Source: DASVVT01 sp036386415 (lineage in GTDB: Bacteria; Acidobacteriota; Blastocatellia; Pyrinomonadales; Pyrinomonadaceae). Taken from it: 64,000 nucleotides of DNA. Location: positions 38,893 to 102,892 of the forward strand of contig DASVVT010000006.1 of NCBI GenBank assembly GCA_036386415.1, read 5' to 3'. Shown piece by piece: positions 1 through 7,691 of the stretch (position 1 is the first letter of the stretch; each line of letters begins with the position of its first letter). The notes under the pieces are model-generated. The model ran no database searches. It saw only the letters and a list, made by a program, of their open reading frames with translations, and was not told the origin of the DNA. The position numbers and the translations under genes are program-made.

Positions 1-2102
1 GTCACCGCCTGCCTGTAGAGCGAATCCTGCGCGTCGCCGCAGGCGAAGACGCCCGGAATGTTGGTCGCCATCGAATGGCCGGATGTTTTCAGGTATCCGA
101 CTTCATCCATGTCTAGCTGACCTCTGAAGAGGTCTGTGTTCGGCTTGTGGCCGATGGCGACGAAGACGCCTTCACAGGGGAAGATGCGCTCCTCATTCGT
201 CTTGACATCGCGCAGGCGAACGCCCGTCACGCCCGTCTCCGGCGCACCCAGGATTTCTTCGACCGCCGTGTCCCAGATGAAATCGATCTTATCGTTCTTG
301 AACGCCTTATCCTGCATGATCTTCGAGGCGCGCAGCGTATCGCGACGGTGAACGACGGTGACGCGCGAGGCGTAGCGCGTGAGAAACGTTGCCTCCTCCA
401 TCGCGGTGTCTCCGCCGCCGACGACGATGATCGATTTTCCCTTGAAGAAGAAGCCGTCGCAATTGTGTACCGTCACTCCCGCCGTCACATAACTATTATG
501 TTCGGAGACGGCTATATTAAAGACATCACCCTCGTGATCCTGCTGCTCTAGTCGAGCGATGGGCAAGTAGGCAAATCCATCTTTAATCCATCCGTGCTGG
601 TGTGCCCTCTTTCGTGTGGCTAAGAGCGGGTGATCGACGCCGATGATCTCACTGGCGCGCGCCAGCCACTGGCCTCCCAACATTAATTGGTAACGGTCAT
701 GTTTGAACTTGATCTCTCTTCCCTCATATAGATGAGGGTTTTTATTTAAGCTCTCCTTAGTTTGCCTCAGGATTTGCGGAATGATGCCGAGCCGGAGCAG
801 AATCATCTTGAATTGTGCGACGAGCTTGGGAGAGTTGGTGACTAAGACATATCCCAGCTTTTTCGTTCCTCCGTCGCCGCGCCAGTAGCCCTTGATAAGC
901 TCAGCCTGCTTTTCAACGGGGAGAAACATGAACCAGTGCGGAACAGATTTGTGATACGAATACTTGCCGAATAATTTTTCGAAGAGATCGCGTAAGATTC
1001 CGGCATAAGATTCGACCCTGTAGACTGAACCTTCCTTTTTGATCCGTGGCGTATAACTAAAATGCTTCTCCATAATCGCCACGACATCTTCGACGTACTC
1101 CTCATCCTTCGGGCCAAAGTAAAGATTGACGCCCCTCGCGGTAATGCAGCCTTCGGCCAGGAAATACCCGGCCAGGCGCATAAAATCTCCGTCCACTGAA
1201 ATTCTGTCGGGCATCGTGCGCGAAGTTGCGGTTTGATGTAGATAATGAGCGCGGCCTTCTTCGTTTAATGGTAAACCGAGCAGTTCAGATAAGCTCAGAG
1301 ATTCCTGATCGCGTGTCTCCTGAATGATCGGATACAGCAGAATGTGGTTCGGGTTAAGCTCCCCTGCAATCGTCCATTCCGGCGTCGTCCAACGTGTCTT
1401 CCAGTAATTTCGGCCTGTGCCGCGATCAAGCGTCGCCGTCAGAACCGGATGTTCCGGCGTCAGCAAGGTCGGCTCTTCACGGAAATAGCGCGGGATGATC
1501 TTAACGAGTTTGCCTTTGTATGGTCTGCTGCCACGACCCATCACAGGCTGAAACTCGCCTTTGTGAGTTAGGACCCGTTGCCCTTCTTCTATGCTGTCAA
1601 TGGCACGGGGCGAACTGTTGGCGATAATACTTGACCCGGCGGGCAGACACGTTGCGCAGGCTGAGACGCCGAGGCCGCCGAGGCCCTGCGGCGCGGGCGC
1701 TTCGCCCGGAATTCCAAGCCACTTGGCCGATGCGCCGGTCGAGATGATGAGCGTCTCGGCGCGGATGATGACGCTTGTTTCGTCGCTGTCCGGGCTCTCT
1801 TTCCCGTAGAGCGTGAAGGGACGTTTTTGCAGGTCTACGCGGTCGATCCAGGTGGTGACAAATTCGGTGCCGAAGCGGCGCGCCTGCTCGCGAAACTCAT
1901 CCATCAGCTCAGGCCCCTGGATGCCCTTGGAGAAGCCCGGATAATTTTCGACATCCGTTGTGATGGTCAATTGACCACCGGGTTGCGGCCCTTCGATCAC
2001 CAGCGGATGAAGGTCTGCGCGGGCGGTATAGATCGCCGCCGTCAGCCCCGCCGGCCCTGAACCCATAATCACCACGTCCCTGTGCAGCGTCTCTTTAGTC
2101 AT
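1..2102 (-). CDS. trxB: Thioredoxin reductase with catalytic-site intein (3' end cut by window)
   Basis: One open frame runs from ATG at 2102 to the window edge. A GAAGGAGA ribosome site lies upstream. Residues 1-151 are the TrxB N-part, with FAD-binding GSGPAG near residue 14 and ending ACAT. Residues 152-547 are an intein. From residue 548 the enzyme resumes with CDGFFFKGK, the NADPH motif GGGDTA, and the late motif ACGDAQD. Joining the exteins gives CATCDGFF, the exact TrxB redox active site. The enzyme reduces thioredoxin with NADPH in the cytoplasm. About 40 C-terminal residues probably lie outside the window. The extein match is seen directly; that splicing occurs is inferred from intact intein motifs. 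Confidence 0.93.
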   Translation of the reverse strand, partial: MTKETLHRDVVIMGSGPAGLTAAIYTARADLHPLVIEGPQPGGQLTITTDVENYPGFSKGIQGPELMDEFREQARRFGTEFVTTWIDRVDLQKRPFTLYGKESPDSDETSVIIRAETLIISTGASAKWLGIPGEAPAPQGLGGLGVSACATCLPAGSSIIANSSPRAIDSIEEGQRVLTHKGEFQPVMGRGSRPYKGKLVKIIPRYFREEPTLLTPEHPVLTATLDRGTGRNYWKTRWTTPEWTIAGELNPNHILLYPIIQETRDQESLSLSELLGLPLNEEGRAHYLHQTATSRTMPDRISVDGDFMRLAGYFLAEGCITARGVNLYFGPKDEEYVEDVVAIMEKHFSYTPRIKKEGSVYRVESYAGILRDLFEKLFGKYSYHKSVPHWFMFLPVEKQAELIKGYWRGDGGTKKLGYVLVTNSPKLVAQFKMILLRLGIIPQILRQTKESLNKNPHLYEGREIKFKHDRYQLMLGGQWLARASEIIGVDHPLLATRKRAHQHGWIKDGFAYLPIARLEQQDHEGDVFNIAVSEHNSYVTAGVTVHNCDGFFFKGKSIIVVGGGDTAMEEATFLTRYASRVTVVHRRDTLRASKIMQDKAFKNDKIDFIWDTAVEEILGAPETGVTGVRLRDVKTNEERIFPCEGVFVAIGHKPNTDLFRGQLDMDEVGYLKTSGHSMATNIPGVFACGDAQDSLYRQAV
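462..1649 (-). other. Intein with LAGLIDADG homing endonuclease, inserted in TrxB active site
   Basis: A 396-residue insertion begins with Cys1 (CLPAGSSIIANSS) and ends VTVHN followed by extein Cys. This is the class-1 layout: Cys1, penultimate His, terminal Asn, +1 Cys. Block B is LTPEHPVLT (TxxH). Two LAGLIDADG-type helices are visible as LAGYFLAEG and LIKGYWRGDG, each with an acidic residue, as in DOD homing endonucleases. Block F reads NIAVSEHNSYV. The insertion splits CAT|C, so the +1 nucleophile is itself the second redox cysteine of the reductase. The first redox cysteine lies three residues before Cys1, so the precursor has its own C-A-T-C motif across the splice junction. All splicing residues look intact. 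Confidence 0.93.
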
Positions 2103-2535
2103 TCGAGTTTGATTCGTCTCCTTCGATCATCAGGAAATTTTAGCAAGCAACGTAGCGCCCACCGACGACCATCTTTTCGGTTGCGTCTATAGTATAACAA
2201 ATGCCCCGCCCGAACAGGATGTGACGGCCTCTGCCTTTGCTCGTAGCGGGCTCGGAGTATCTCTCACGCCCACACTACGAGCAAGCGAGATCAACTCTCG
2301 CCGTCAAACGCCGCGATCTTCATTGCATAAATTTATATGTTATTGCGACGTTGGGAGAAGACGGTTGTGTGATCGGCTCGAAGGAATGAAGTGTCAATGA
2401 AGAGGCGCGCGGGCTGACAAAGGGAAGAGGGCTCGGCGAGCGCTTGAAGCGCCCGCCAAGCCCTCAACGTCAAGGTCAACCGAATTGTGACCTACTTAAT
2501 CTTCTGTCTCAAGCTGTTCAGTTCCGCGCCCGACC
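2103..2535. other. Intergenic region, no gene seen
   Basis: No convincing coding frame. It holds the trxB leader. An inverted repeat TGCTCGTAG (2238-2246) / CTACGAGCA (2275-2283) is present. A larger imperfect hairpin at about 2427-2463 (AGGGCT...AGCCCT arms) lies about 70 bp past the Cys-rich peptide gene on the minus strand. It could end that transcript, but it lacks a clear T-run. Confidence 0.5.
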
Positions 2536-2745
2536 TCAGCAACCCGAATTGCAGCCACGCGCGCAATTGTTACAAGTGGTGCAACCGCAAGGTGGGCTCA
2601 CTTCGCAGCAATCGCAAGCGTTTAAGCACCACGAACAGCATGGTAATTTGGCTGCCCCATTTAATCCGGCAGCCGGAGAAGAAAAGAACCCTAATCCTCC
2701 AACGAGCACCATCAGGATTAAGAGTTTGTGTACCAGCCTTCTCAT
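2536..2745 (-). CDS. Small secreted Cys-rich peptide
   Basis: A 69-residue product with a typical Sec signal (MRRLVHKLLILMVLVGG, then a hydrophobic stretch to about residue 26). A mature part of about 40 residues follows, holding 12 cysteines in CC, CxC and CxxC arrangements. A strong ribosome site (AAAGGAGGG) sits 7 nt before ATG at 2745, which supports a real gene despite its size. The next gene upstream on the same strand encodes a membrane-anchored thioredoxin-like protein, so oxidative folding or metal binding outside the membrane is plausible. I do not recognise the family; a bacteriocin-like or metal-binding role is only inference. Confidence 0.7.
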   Translation of the reverse strand: MRRLVHKLLILMVLVGGLGFFSSPAAGLNGAAKLPCCSWCLNACDCCEVSPPCGCTTCNNCARGCNSGC

Positions 2746-2862
2746 GTCAAATCCCTCCTTTCCCCTCTTTTGTCCTCAACCTCCAGGCCCCTTTGGAAAC
2801 ACGGAGGAGACGCCTTGCCCTGACAACATCTTCTCAAGAATCGTGCGCTTCTGCCGCGCGTC

Positions 2863-3399
2863 TTACCTGCTCGCGACAGTGCTCTCTTGCAGTCGGCGCA
2901 AGACCCCTGCCTCATTATCAGGGCTTAGTTTCCCAATCCATGCATTCATGATGACGCCTTGGTTGTCAACCAGAATCAACGTCGGTGTGCCACCGACGCC
3001 AATCGAATCAAGCGACGACTGTTTAATGTCCCCAATCGCCACGCCCAGCTCATCCAGGTATTTCCTGCTTTCATCAATCGTCTGCGGCAAGACGGCGATC
3101 AAGTGAAGGTCTCCACGTCCGCCCGTCTCCCGTATCAGTCGCTGATAAAATGGAGCGCTCTCTGTGCAGAAGTGACACCCCTTCTGGAGCACGAGGAGAA
3201 GCGTCTGCTTGTTGTCAGACCAATCCACGCCAGGCAAAGGAATTTTGCTGCCCACAGGAATGCGCATATCAAGCGATCCGCTTTTAGAACGGTCAGGCAG
3301 GAGATAGCTCTTAATTAAAACGACGCTCAGCAGAACGGCAGCCACAATGATCGCAATGTTGGCTAAGAGTTCAAGCTTTTGAGTAATAGTTTTAGGCAT
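2863..3399 (-). CDS. Membrane-anchored thioredoxin-like (TlpA/redoxin) protein
   Basis: 178 residues from ATG 3399, which has GGGAGGGT 5 nt upstream. A longer frame to 3465 lacks this support. One N-terminal membrane segment (about residues 11-30) is followed by a periplasmic thioredoxin-fold domain. The redox motif is KGCHFCTES near residue 70 (C-H-F-C), and the cis-proline loop is VGGTPTLILVD near residue 140. Such proteins reduce or exchange disulfides outside the membrane. It lies 117 bp upstream of the Cys-rich peptide gene on the same strand, which suggests, but does not prove, a substrate relation. Confidence 0.85.
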   Translation of the reverse strand: MPKTITQKLELLANIAIIVAAVLLSVVLIKSYLLPDRSKSGSLDMRIPVGSKIPLPGVDWSDNKQTLLLVLQKGCHFCTESAPFYQRLIRETGGRGDLHLIAVLPQTIDESRKYLDELGVAIGDIKQSSLDSIGVGGTPTLILVDNQGVIMNAWIGKLSPDNEAGVLRRLQESTVASR

Positions 3400-4084
3400 T
3401 TCTGACCCTCCCGGAGCGCGATGCCATAGTGAGATGCCTGCACAATATACTTCTGAGCGATACATGTCAATAGCAAGATTCCTTGCGACAGCCAGAAACA
3501 GCGCGGGCGGCGCTGCCCTCGCCTAATCATCGACCTCTTTCATCTACCAACTCATCCTTACGATTTGTACAGGGTTATCCTGCATTTGCCACACAAAACG
3601 GCGGGGGAAATTTTTGCGTGCTCCCGCTCGTGATGATCTATTAGACAAGGGTGGAGAGCCTTCACTGTCGGGCGCAAGAGAGGCGAATCCTGCGCCCGCT
3701 CAAGTGTCGAGTCCAGCACCCAGGCGCTCAATACTTCTCTGCGGCTTGCTGCCAGCCGCTTCGCGCCCGGACGGGTGTAACAAATGGTTATGGTTCGCTC
3801 CCGCTTGTTACTTCCTGCTAGCGCGTCATAGTCAAGCTGTTGTATAACTACTCACGCAGAAGTAGTCGAACAGGGTTTGGCGCGTGAAGGTGGAGTGCTG
3901 CCCGCCGGGCCGCCTCTTGTCGGATGCTCTGAAGCCTTTTGTGCCCGCGCACACCATTGTTTCCGAGGGGCCGAAGGCAACAATTTGACATCTGAGCCGG
4001 AGATGCCGGAAATATGTCGCTTGCACTTCGTCTCGAAGCGCGGTCAGGCCCGCCTGAGAGAGATCACACATCCAGGGAGTATTT
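3400..4084. other. Intergenic region, no supported gene
   Basis: Short frames on both strands here have no ribosome site, no domain-like composition and no start-codon context. I see no gene. The end of the stretch carries the GGGAG ribosome site of the following dehydrogenase gene. Confidence 0.5.
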
Positions 4085-4975
4085 TTGAGTATACCGGAGA
4101 GCAGCCGCGCCTCGCGCGCTCCTGAAACGATTGCCGTGCTCGGCGCGGGCACGATGGGACACGGCATCGCACAGGTGGCCGCTGCCGCAGGCTTCCGCGT
4201 CATCCTGCGTGATCTTGAAAGGGATGCGCTCAGGCGCGGCGTTCAAGCCATCGAGCGTAATCTCGCGAAGGGCATTCAGCTCGGCAAGGTCACAGAGGCC
4301 GAGCGCGACCAGACGCTCCAACGCATACGCGGCACGACGCAGATGTCCGAGACCGGCAACGCTGACCTCTTTATCGAAGCCGCGCCCGAAATCATGGAGT
4401 TGAAACAGGAGATTCTGCGCGAGGTCGAACGCATCGCGCAGCCTGCGGCTATTTTCGCCACCAACACTTCATCGCTCTCCGTGACGGAGATCGCCACCAC
4501 CTCCCGCGAGCCCGCACGGGTCGTCGGGATGCACTTCTTTAATCCCGTCCATATCATGCGCCTCGTCGAGCTCGTCCGTGGACGTGAGACCAGCGATGAG
4601 ACGCTTGAGGCGGTGCGCGAGGTCGGACGCCGCATGAAAAAAGAGCCGATCACGGTGCGCGACGTCCCCGGCTTTGCTTCGAGCCGACTGGGTGTCGCGC
4701 TCGGACTCGAAGCCATGCGGATGCTGGAACAGAATGTCGCGACCGCCAAAGATATAGATACGGCGATGGAACTGGGTTATAACCATCCGATGGGGCCGCT
4801 GCGCCTGACCGACCTCGTCGGTCTCGACGTGCGCCTCTCAATTGCCGAATACCTGCACACGGCGCTGGGGTCGGAAACATTCCGCCCGCCGGACATCCTG
4901 CGCCGCATGGTCAGCGAGGGCAAGCTCGGCAAAAAGAGTGGCGAAGGTTTTTATAGATGGAACGAACAACAGTAG
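4085..4975 (+). CDS. 3-hydroxybutyryl/3-hydroxyacyl-CoA dehydrogenase
   Basis: 296 residues, usual length for single-domain HBDH enzymes. The start is TTG at 4085, with GGGAG about 6 nt upstream. The NAD-binding loop GAGTMGHGIA lies at residues 20-29. IEAAPE and the catalytic-domain signature HFFNPVHIMRLVE follow, and the C-terminus (GEGFYRW) is typical. The enzyme oxidises (S)-3-hydroxyacyl-CoA to 3-ketoacyl-CoA in beta-oxidation or butanoate metabolism. An enoyl-CoA hydratase, which acts one step earlier, lies 600 bp downstream on the same strand with a PilZ gene between them. The stop codon falls inside the left arm of an intergenic inverted repeat. Confidence 0.93.
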   Translation: MSIPESSRASRAPETIAVLGAGTMGHGIAQVAAAAGFRVILRDLERDALRRGVQAIERNLAKGIQLGKVTEAERDQTLQRIRGTTQMSETGNADLFIEAAPEIMELKQEILREVERIAQPAAIFATNTSSLSVTEIATTSREPARVVGMHFFNPVHIMRLVELVRGRETSDETLEAVREVGRRMKKEPITVRDVPGFASSRLGVALGLEAMRMLEQNVATAKDIDTAMELGYNHPMGPLRLTDLVGLDVRLSIAEYLHTALGSETFRPPDILRRMVSEGKLGKKSGEGFYRWNEQQ

Positions 4976-5083
4976 ACAGTAGTCAGGAGCCAGTAGGCGC
5001 TCTCGCGCTTGCGGGCGCTGAAGCTTCCACCCTGACGATTAAATAGCGAATGATCTTCTACTGACTACTGTCTACTGACTACT
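4970..5083. repeat. Intergenic inverted repeat, family A
   Basis: The left arm (4970-4996) is built from CAGTAG/ACAGTAGTCAG words. The right arm (5057-5083) is its complement (CTACTGACTACTGTCTACTG). The two can fold into a long hairpin. Related elements lie at 46059-46199, 47730-47872 and 55615-55757. Confidence 0.85.
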
Positions 5084-5088
5084 AACTT

Positions 5089-5466
5089 ATGAGCACGCCG
5101 TTCAATGAAGAGAAACGTTTCGCGTTGCGCATGGCGCTGCGCCTGCCAATCGTCGTCTCAGGTCGCGCGGAGGATGGAGCAGCTTGGAGCGAGCCCACAG
5201 AGACCGACGACATCTCGACCTCCGGCGCGCTCTTTCACCTCAATCAGAAAGTGAACAAGGGCGAGCGCCTCTACCTGCGCGCGCATCGTCCCGACGGAGC
5301 GCCCACGGAAGTGACGGCCACGGTCGTGCGCGTCGCACCCGCCATCTACGGCACGGCGCGCGTCGGCGTCTCGATCTCTGAGCCCGTCGAGAACTGGCTG
5401 CGTCTCTTCGTCTCATGGGTCGCAGACGAGCAGCCCACGCCCGAAGCGGAAAACGATCAACAATAA
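5089..5466 (+). CDS. PilZ-domain protein
   Basis: 125 residues, essentially one PilZ domain. The c-di-GMP-binding signature is seen as R14-M-A-L-R18 followed by D41-I-S-T-S-G46. A beta-rich remainder ends near residue 110. Single-domain PilZ proteins are cytoplasmic receptors that pass c-di-GMP signals to motility, secretion or polysaccharide machinery. No such machinery lies nearby, so the target is unknown. The gene sits between two beta-oxidation genes in the same orientation, probably under separate control because each gap holds an inverted repeat. Confidence 0.85.
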   Translation: MSTPFNEEKRFALRMALRLPIVVSGRAEDGAAWSEPTETDDISTSGALFHLNQKVNKGERLYLRAHRPDGAPTEVTATVVRVAPAIYGTARVGVSISEPVENWLRLFVSWVADEQPTPEAENDQQ

Positions 5467-5471
5467 CTTAC

Positions 5472-5548
5472 GGTTTCAGGTTTCGGGTTTCGAGTTTCGA
5501 GTTAAAGAAAGGGTTTTTGAACTCGAAACTCGAAACCCGAAACCCGGA
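5472..5548. repeat. Intergenic inverted repeat of TTTCGAG words
   Basis: The left arm (5472-5505) reiterates GGTTTCGGGTTTCGAGTTTC-type words. The right arm (5519-5548) is the complement (AACTCGAAACTCGAAACCCG). It lies between the PilZ and enoyl-CoA hydratase genes and could form a hairpin of about 30 bp. Confidence 0.85.
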
Positions 5549-5565
5549 ACTTTTTCGGAGAAAAA

Positions 5566-6345
5566 ATGGCTTACGAGACTTTATTAGTCGAGCGGCGCGG
5601 GCGCGTCGCCATCATTACGATCAATCGCCCTGAGAAAAGAAACGCCCTCAATATCCAGACGCGCGCCGAAGGAGCAACCGCTCTGGATGAGCTGCGAGAC
5701 GACGAATCGGTTGGCGTGGTCGTCTTCACTGGCGCTGGCGATAAGGCTTTCATCGCAGGCGCGGACATCGCGGAGTTCGCCGGTCGCACCGCGCTCACAC
5801 AGCGCGACGTGATGCTGGGTCGCTCGCTCTTTACAGCCATCGACGGCTTTCCGAAACCGGTTATCGCAATGATAAATGGCTATTGCCTGGGGGGCGGCTG
5901 CGAGCTGGCGCTCGCCTGCGACCTGCGTATTGCCAGCCAGACGGCCAGCTTCGGCCAGCCCGAAATCAATCTCGGCATCATCCCCGGCGGCGGCGGCACA
6001 CAGCGCCTGACACGGCTCATCGGCGAAGGCAAAGCGATGGAGATGATCCTGACGGGCGACATCATCGACGCCACCGCAGCCTACAACCTTGGGCTCGTCA
6101 ATCTGGTCGTGGCTGCCTCCGAGCTTGAAGCGAAGACGATGGAGTTGGCGAACCGCATCGCAGAGAAAAGCCCCGTCGCCCTGCGCATGGCGAAAGAAGC
6201 GGTCAAGCTCGCCTCGCGCTCGAACCTAGACGAAGGCTTGCGGCGCGAGGTAGACCTCTTCGCCCTCTGCTTCTCAAGCGAAGACAAGGAAGAAGGCGTC
6301 AAAGCCTTTCTGGAAAAACGCAAGCCCGTCTTCAAGGGAAGATGA
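5566..6345 (+). CDS. Enoyl-CoA hydratase/isomerase (crotonase)
   Basis: 259 residues, standard crotonase length. The oxyanion-hole segments are AFIAGADIAEF (61-71) and CLGGGCELA (107-115). The two catalytic glutamates correspond to E113 and E133 (FGQPEINLGIIPGGGG). The enzyme hydrates trans-2-enoyl-CoA to 3-hydroxyacyl-CoA, feeding the dehydrogenase encoded upstream. ATG at 5566 follows TTTTTCGGAGAAAAA, giving a GGAG site at good spacing. Confidence 0.93.
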   Translation: MAYETLLVERRGRVAIITINRPEKRNALNIQTRAEGATALDELRDDESVGVVVFTGAGDKAFIAGADIAEFAGRTALTQRDVMLGRSLFTAIDGFPKPVIAMINGYCLGGGCELALACDLRIASQTASFGQPEINLGIIPGGGGTQRLTRLIGEGKAMEMILTGDIIDATAAYNLGLVNLVVAASELEAKTMELANRIAEKSPVALRMAKEAVKLASRSNLDEGLRREVDLFALCFSSEDKEEGVKAFLEKRKPVFKGR

Positions 6346-6462
6346 TTCGCCTGCGGAGTTCGGTATGCGGATAGAAAAATTGAAGGATTGACGAGACGAG
6401 CTCTTAATTTCGCTTCGGCCTGTTCACTAATCCGCAATCCAAAATCCGCATTCCGCAATCGT

Positions 6463-6681
6463 ATGAGAATCATAGCGCTCATTGTCGGCCTCGCAGTGGC
6501 GACCATAGGCGGCGTCATCGCTTACCGCGCGCTCTTTCTCGAAGCGAGCACGGCGGTGGTCATCACAGAGACGAGCGTGCGCGAGCTTCCTAACACATGG
6601 CGCGTCGCAGGCGGCATTCTTCTGCTCATCATTGGCGCATGCCTCGCTTTTCTCGCCGCACGACGCCGCAGACGCACCTGA
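6463..6681 (+). CDS. Small two-helix membrane protein
   Basis: 72 residues from ATG 6463. Upstream in-frame codons belong to a repeat made of AATCCGCA words, so the longer frame from 6388 is not used here. Two membrane segments are visible (about residues 3-22 and 45-64), with a short extracytoplasmic part containing TETSVRELP and a basic C-terminal tail (AARRRRRT). There is no recognisable family. The small size and weak ribosome site keep confidence moderate. Confidence 0.55.
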   Translation: MRIIALIVGLAVATIGGVIAYRALFLEASTAVVITETSVRELPNTWRVAGGILLLIIGACLAFLAARRRRRT

Positions 6682-6756
6682 GAGGCGCTTGACGAATTTT
6701 CAAGCGCTACGTTACTCTCTGTTTGTTCGCGCGAACTGCGCCGTCATTCTTCTAAG

Positions 6757-6829
6757 GGGCCGTAGCTCAGCTGGGAGAGCGCTTGACTGGCAGTCAAGAG
6801 GTCAGGGGTTCGATCCCCCTCGGCTCCAT
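6757..6829 (+). tRNA. tRNA-Ala (anticodon GGC)
   Basis: Full cloverleaf: acceptor GGGGCCG pairs with CGGCTCC, D-arm GCTC...GAGC, anticodon stem CTTGA/TCAAG with loop CTGGCAG, T-arm AGGGG-TTCGATC-CCCCT, discriminator A at 6829. Anticodon GGC (6790-6792) reads GCC (Ala). CCA is not fully encoded. Its 3' half is repeated at 14222-14252 and 21747-21790, marking it as the attachment site of integrated elements. Confidence 0.97.
6799..6829 (+). repeat. Attachment site in tRNA-Ala 3' end (copy 1)
   Basis: 31 bp shared exactly with 14222-14252. A 44-bp stretch here (6787-6830) matches 21747-21790 with one mismatch. This is the reconstituted tRNA end typical of integrase-mediated insertion. Confidence 0.85.
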
Positions 6830-6855
6830 CAATAATTTCAGTAGCGAGCGGCAGG

Positions 6856-7473
6856 TCACGAGGCCTGCCGTAACTGTAAAGAGTAAGCCTTAACGAGCCG
6901 CTTGAGTTTGAACCGATCAACGCCGATGTGATGAGCAACATCATCTAGCGCCTCGCCAACAAAGTACATGCGATAAAGCGCTGCTGCGATACGACGCGGA
7001 GCTTTGCCGAGAATCATTCGAGCATCGCAGCGCGCCATGATCTCACAAGCGGTGTTACGAGTCGCAGCTAATTTTTCGACCTCACTTATCGGAACAATGG
7101 TTAGCTTTTTCTCCTGCCCATCCTCTTCTTGCTTCTGAACACGGGACTTGCGATTGCGAGTAGGTTGCCCCGGCAAGTGGTATTGCGCACGCACTTGCAG
7201 CGTAGCGTTACGTACTACATCGTAAAGAAACACTTTAGCCTTTCCACGTTGCGGATTAAACTTCGCGCCTACGTTGCCAAGAAGATTGACGTAAGTTTGT
7301 TCGACGATCTCCTTCCACAAGTCGCGCGGCAACTCAGACGCGAAGTCACGCGCGAGTTTTAACAAGTAAGGCTGAGCAATACTGACGAATTTTTCGGTCT
7401 CTTGAGGGTCGCGTTGGACAAACCCTATTAGGTATGCGTCGAGGTCAGCAGAGGATTCCGCAGCGCATTTCAT
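6856..7473 (-). CDS. Sigma-70-like (ECF-type) protein
   Basis: 205 residues. The N-half has a region-2-like pattern: LARDFASELPRDLWKEIVEQ, then FNPQRGKAKVFLYDVVRNA, resembling the D-Q-E-T-F-x-x-L and F-D-P-x-R-G...W-L-x-x-I-A-R-N motifs. The C-half resembles the region-4 helix-turn-helix (YRMYFVGEALDDVAHHIGVD). AGGAG 8 nt before ATG 7473 supports the start. It probably redirects RNA polymerase or acts as a DNA-binding regulator. It is the first gene of the island after the tRNA. No anti-sigma factor is adjacent. A perfect palindrome at 7511-7534 lies just upstream. The sigma match is by pattern only. Confidence 0.65.
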   Translation of the reverse strand: MKCAAESSADLDAYLIGFVQRDPQETEKFVSIAQPYLLKLARDFASELPRDLWKEIVEQTYVNLLGNVGAKFNPQRGKAKVFLYDVVRNATLQVRAQYHLPGQPTRNRKSRVQKQEEDGQEKKLTIVPISEVEKLAATRNTACEIMARCDARMILGKAPRRIAAALYRMYFVGEALDDVAHHIGVDRFKLKRLVKAYSLQLRQAS

Positions 7474-7510
7474 AGTTTAGACTCCTAATTGCTACAACAG
7501 CCCACAACCT

Positions 7511-7534
7511 TAGACGTTCTGTCGAGAACGTCTA
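7511..7534. promoter_or_regulatory. Palindromic operator candidate upstream of sigma-like gene
   Basis: A perfect inverted repeat, TAGACGTTCT - GTCG - AGAACGTCTA, 38 bp upstream of the start at 7473. The symmetry suggests a dimeric regulator binding site or an RNA hairpin in the leader. Confidence 0.5.
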
Positions 7535-7644
7535 CCGAAGGCTGATGCAGCGACTAGGGGTCATGGCGGCTCTTTGACCGCGCCTGCACTGCCTTCACGA
7601 TTATCAATGCGCGCAATTTAGCACTTATTCTGCTTTCGCGCTAC

Positions 7645-7679
7645 AAAAATGTGCCCAGAGCGATTGTTGCTCCGGGCAC
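7645..7679 (-). terminator. Rho-independent terminator of GHKL ATPase gene
   Basis: On the minus strand GTGCCCGGAGC / GCTCTGGGCAC form a stem with a short loop, followed by ATTTTTG. It begins 13 bp after the ATPase stop codon. Confidence 0.85.
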
Positions 7680-7691
7680 GCCCTGAATCCT

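Noticed and set aside
842..1117. Minus-strand 91-residue open frame
   Set aside because: It overlaps the intein in another frame and has no ribosome site; the long trxB-intein frame explains the DNA.
3614..4203. Several frames of 77-123 residues on both strands
   Set aside because: No ribosome sites or domain patterns; those past 4085 overlap the clear dehydrogenase gene.
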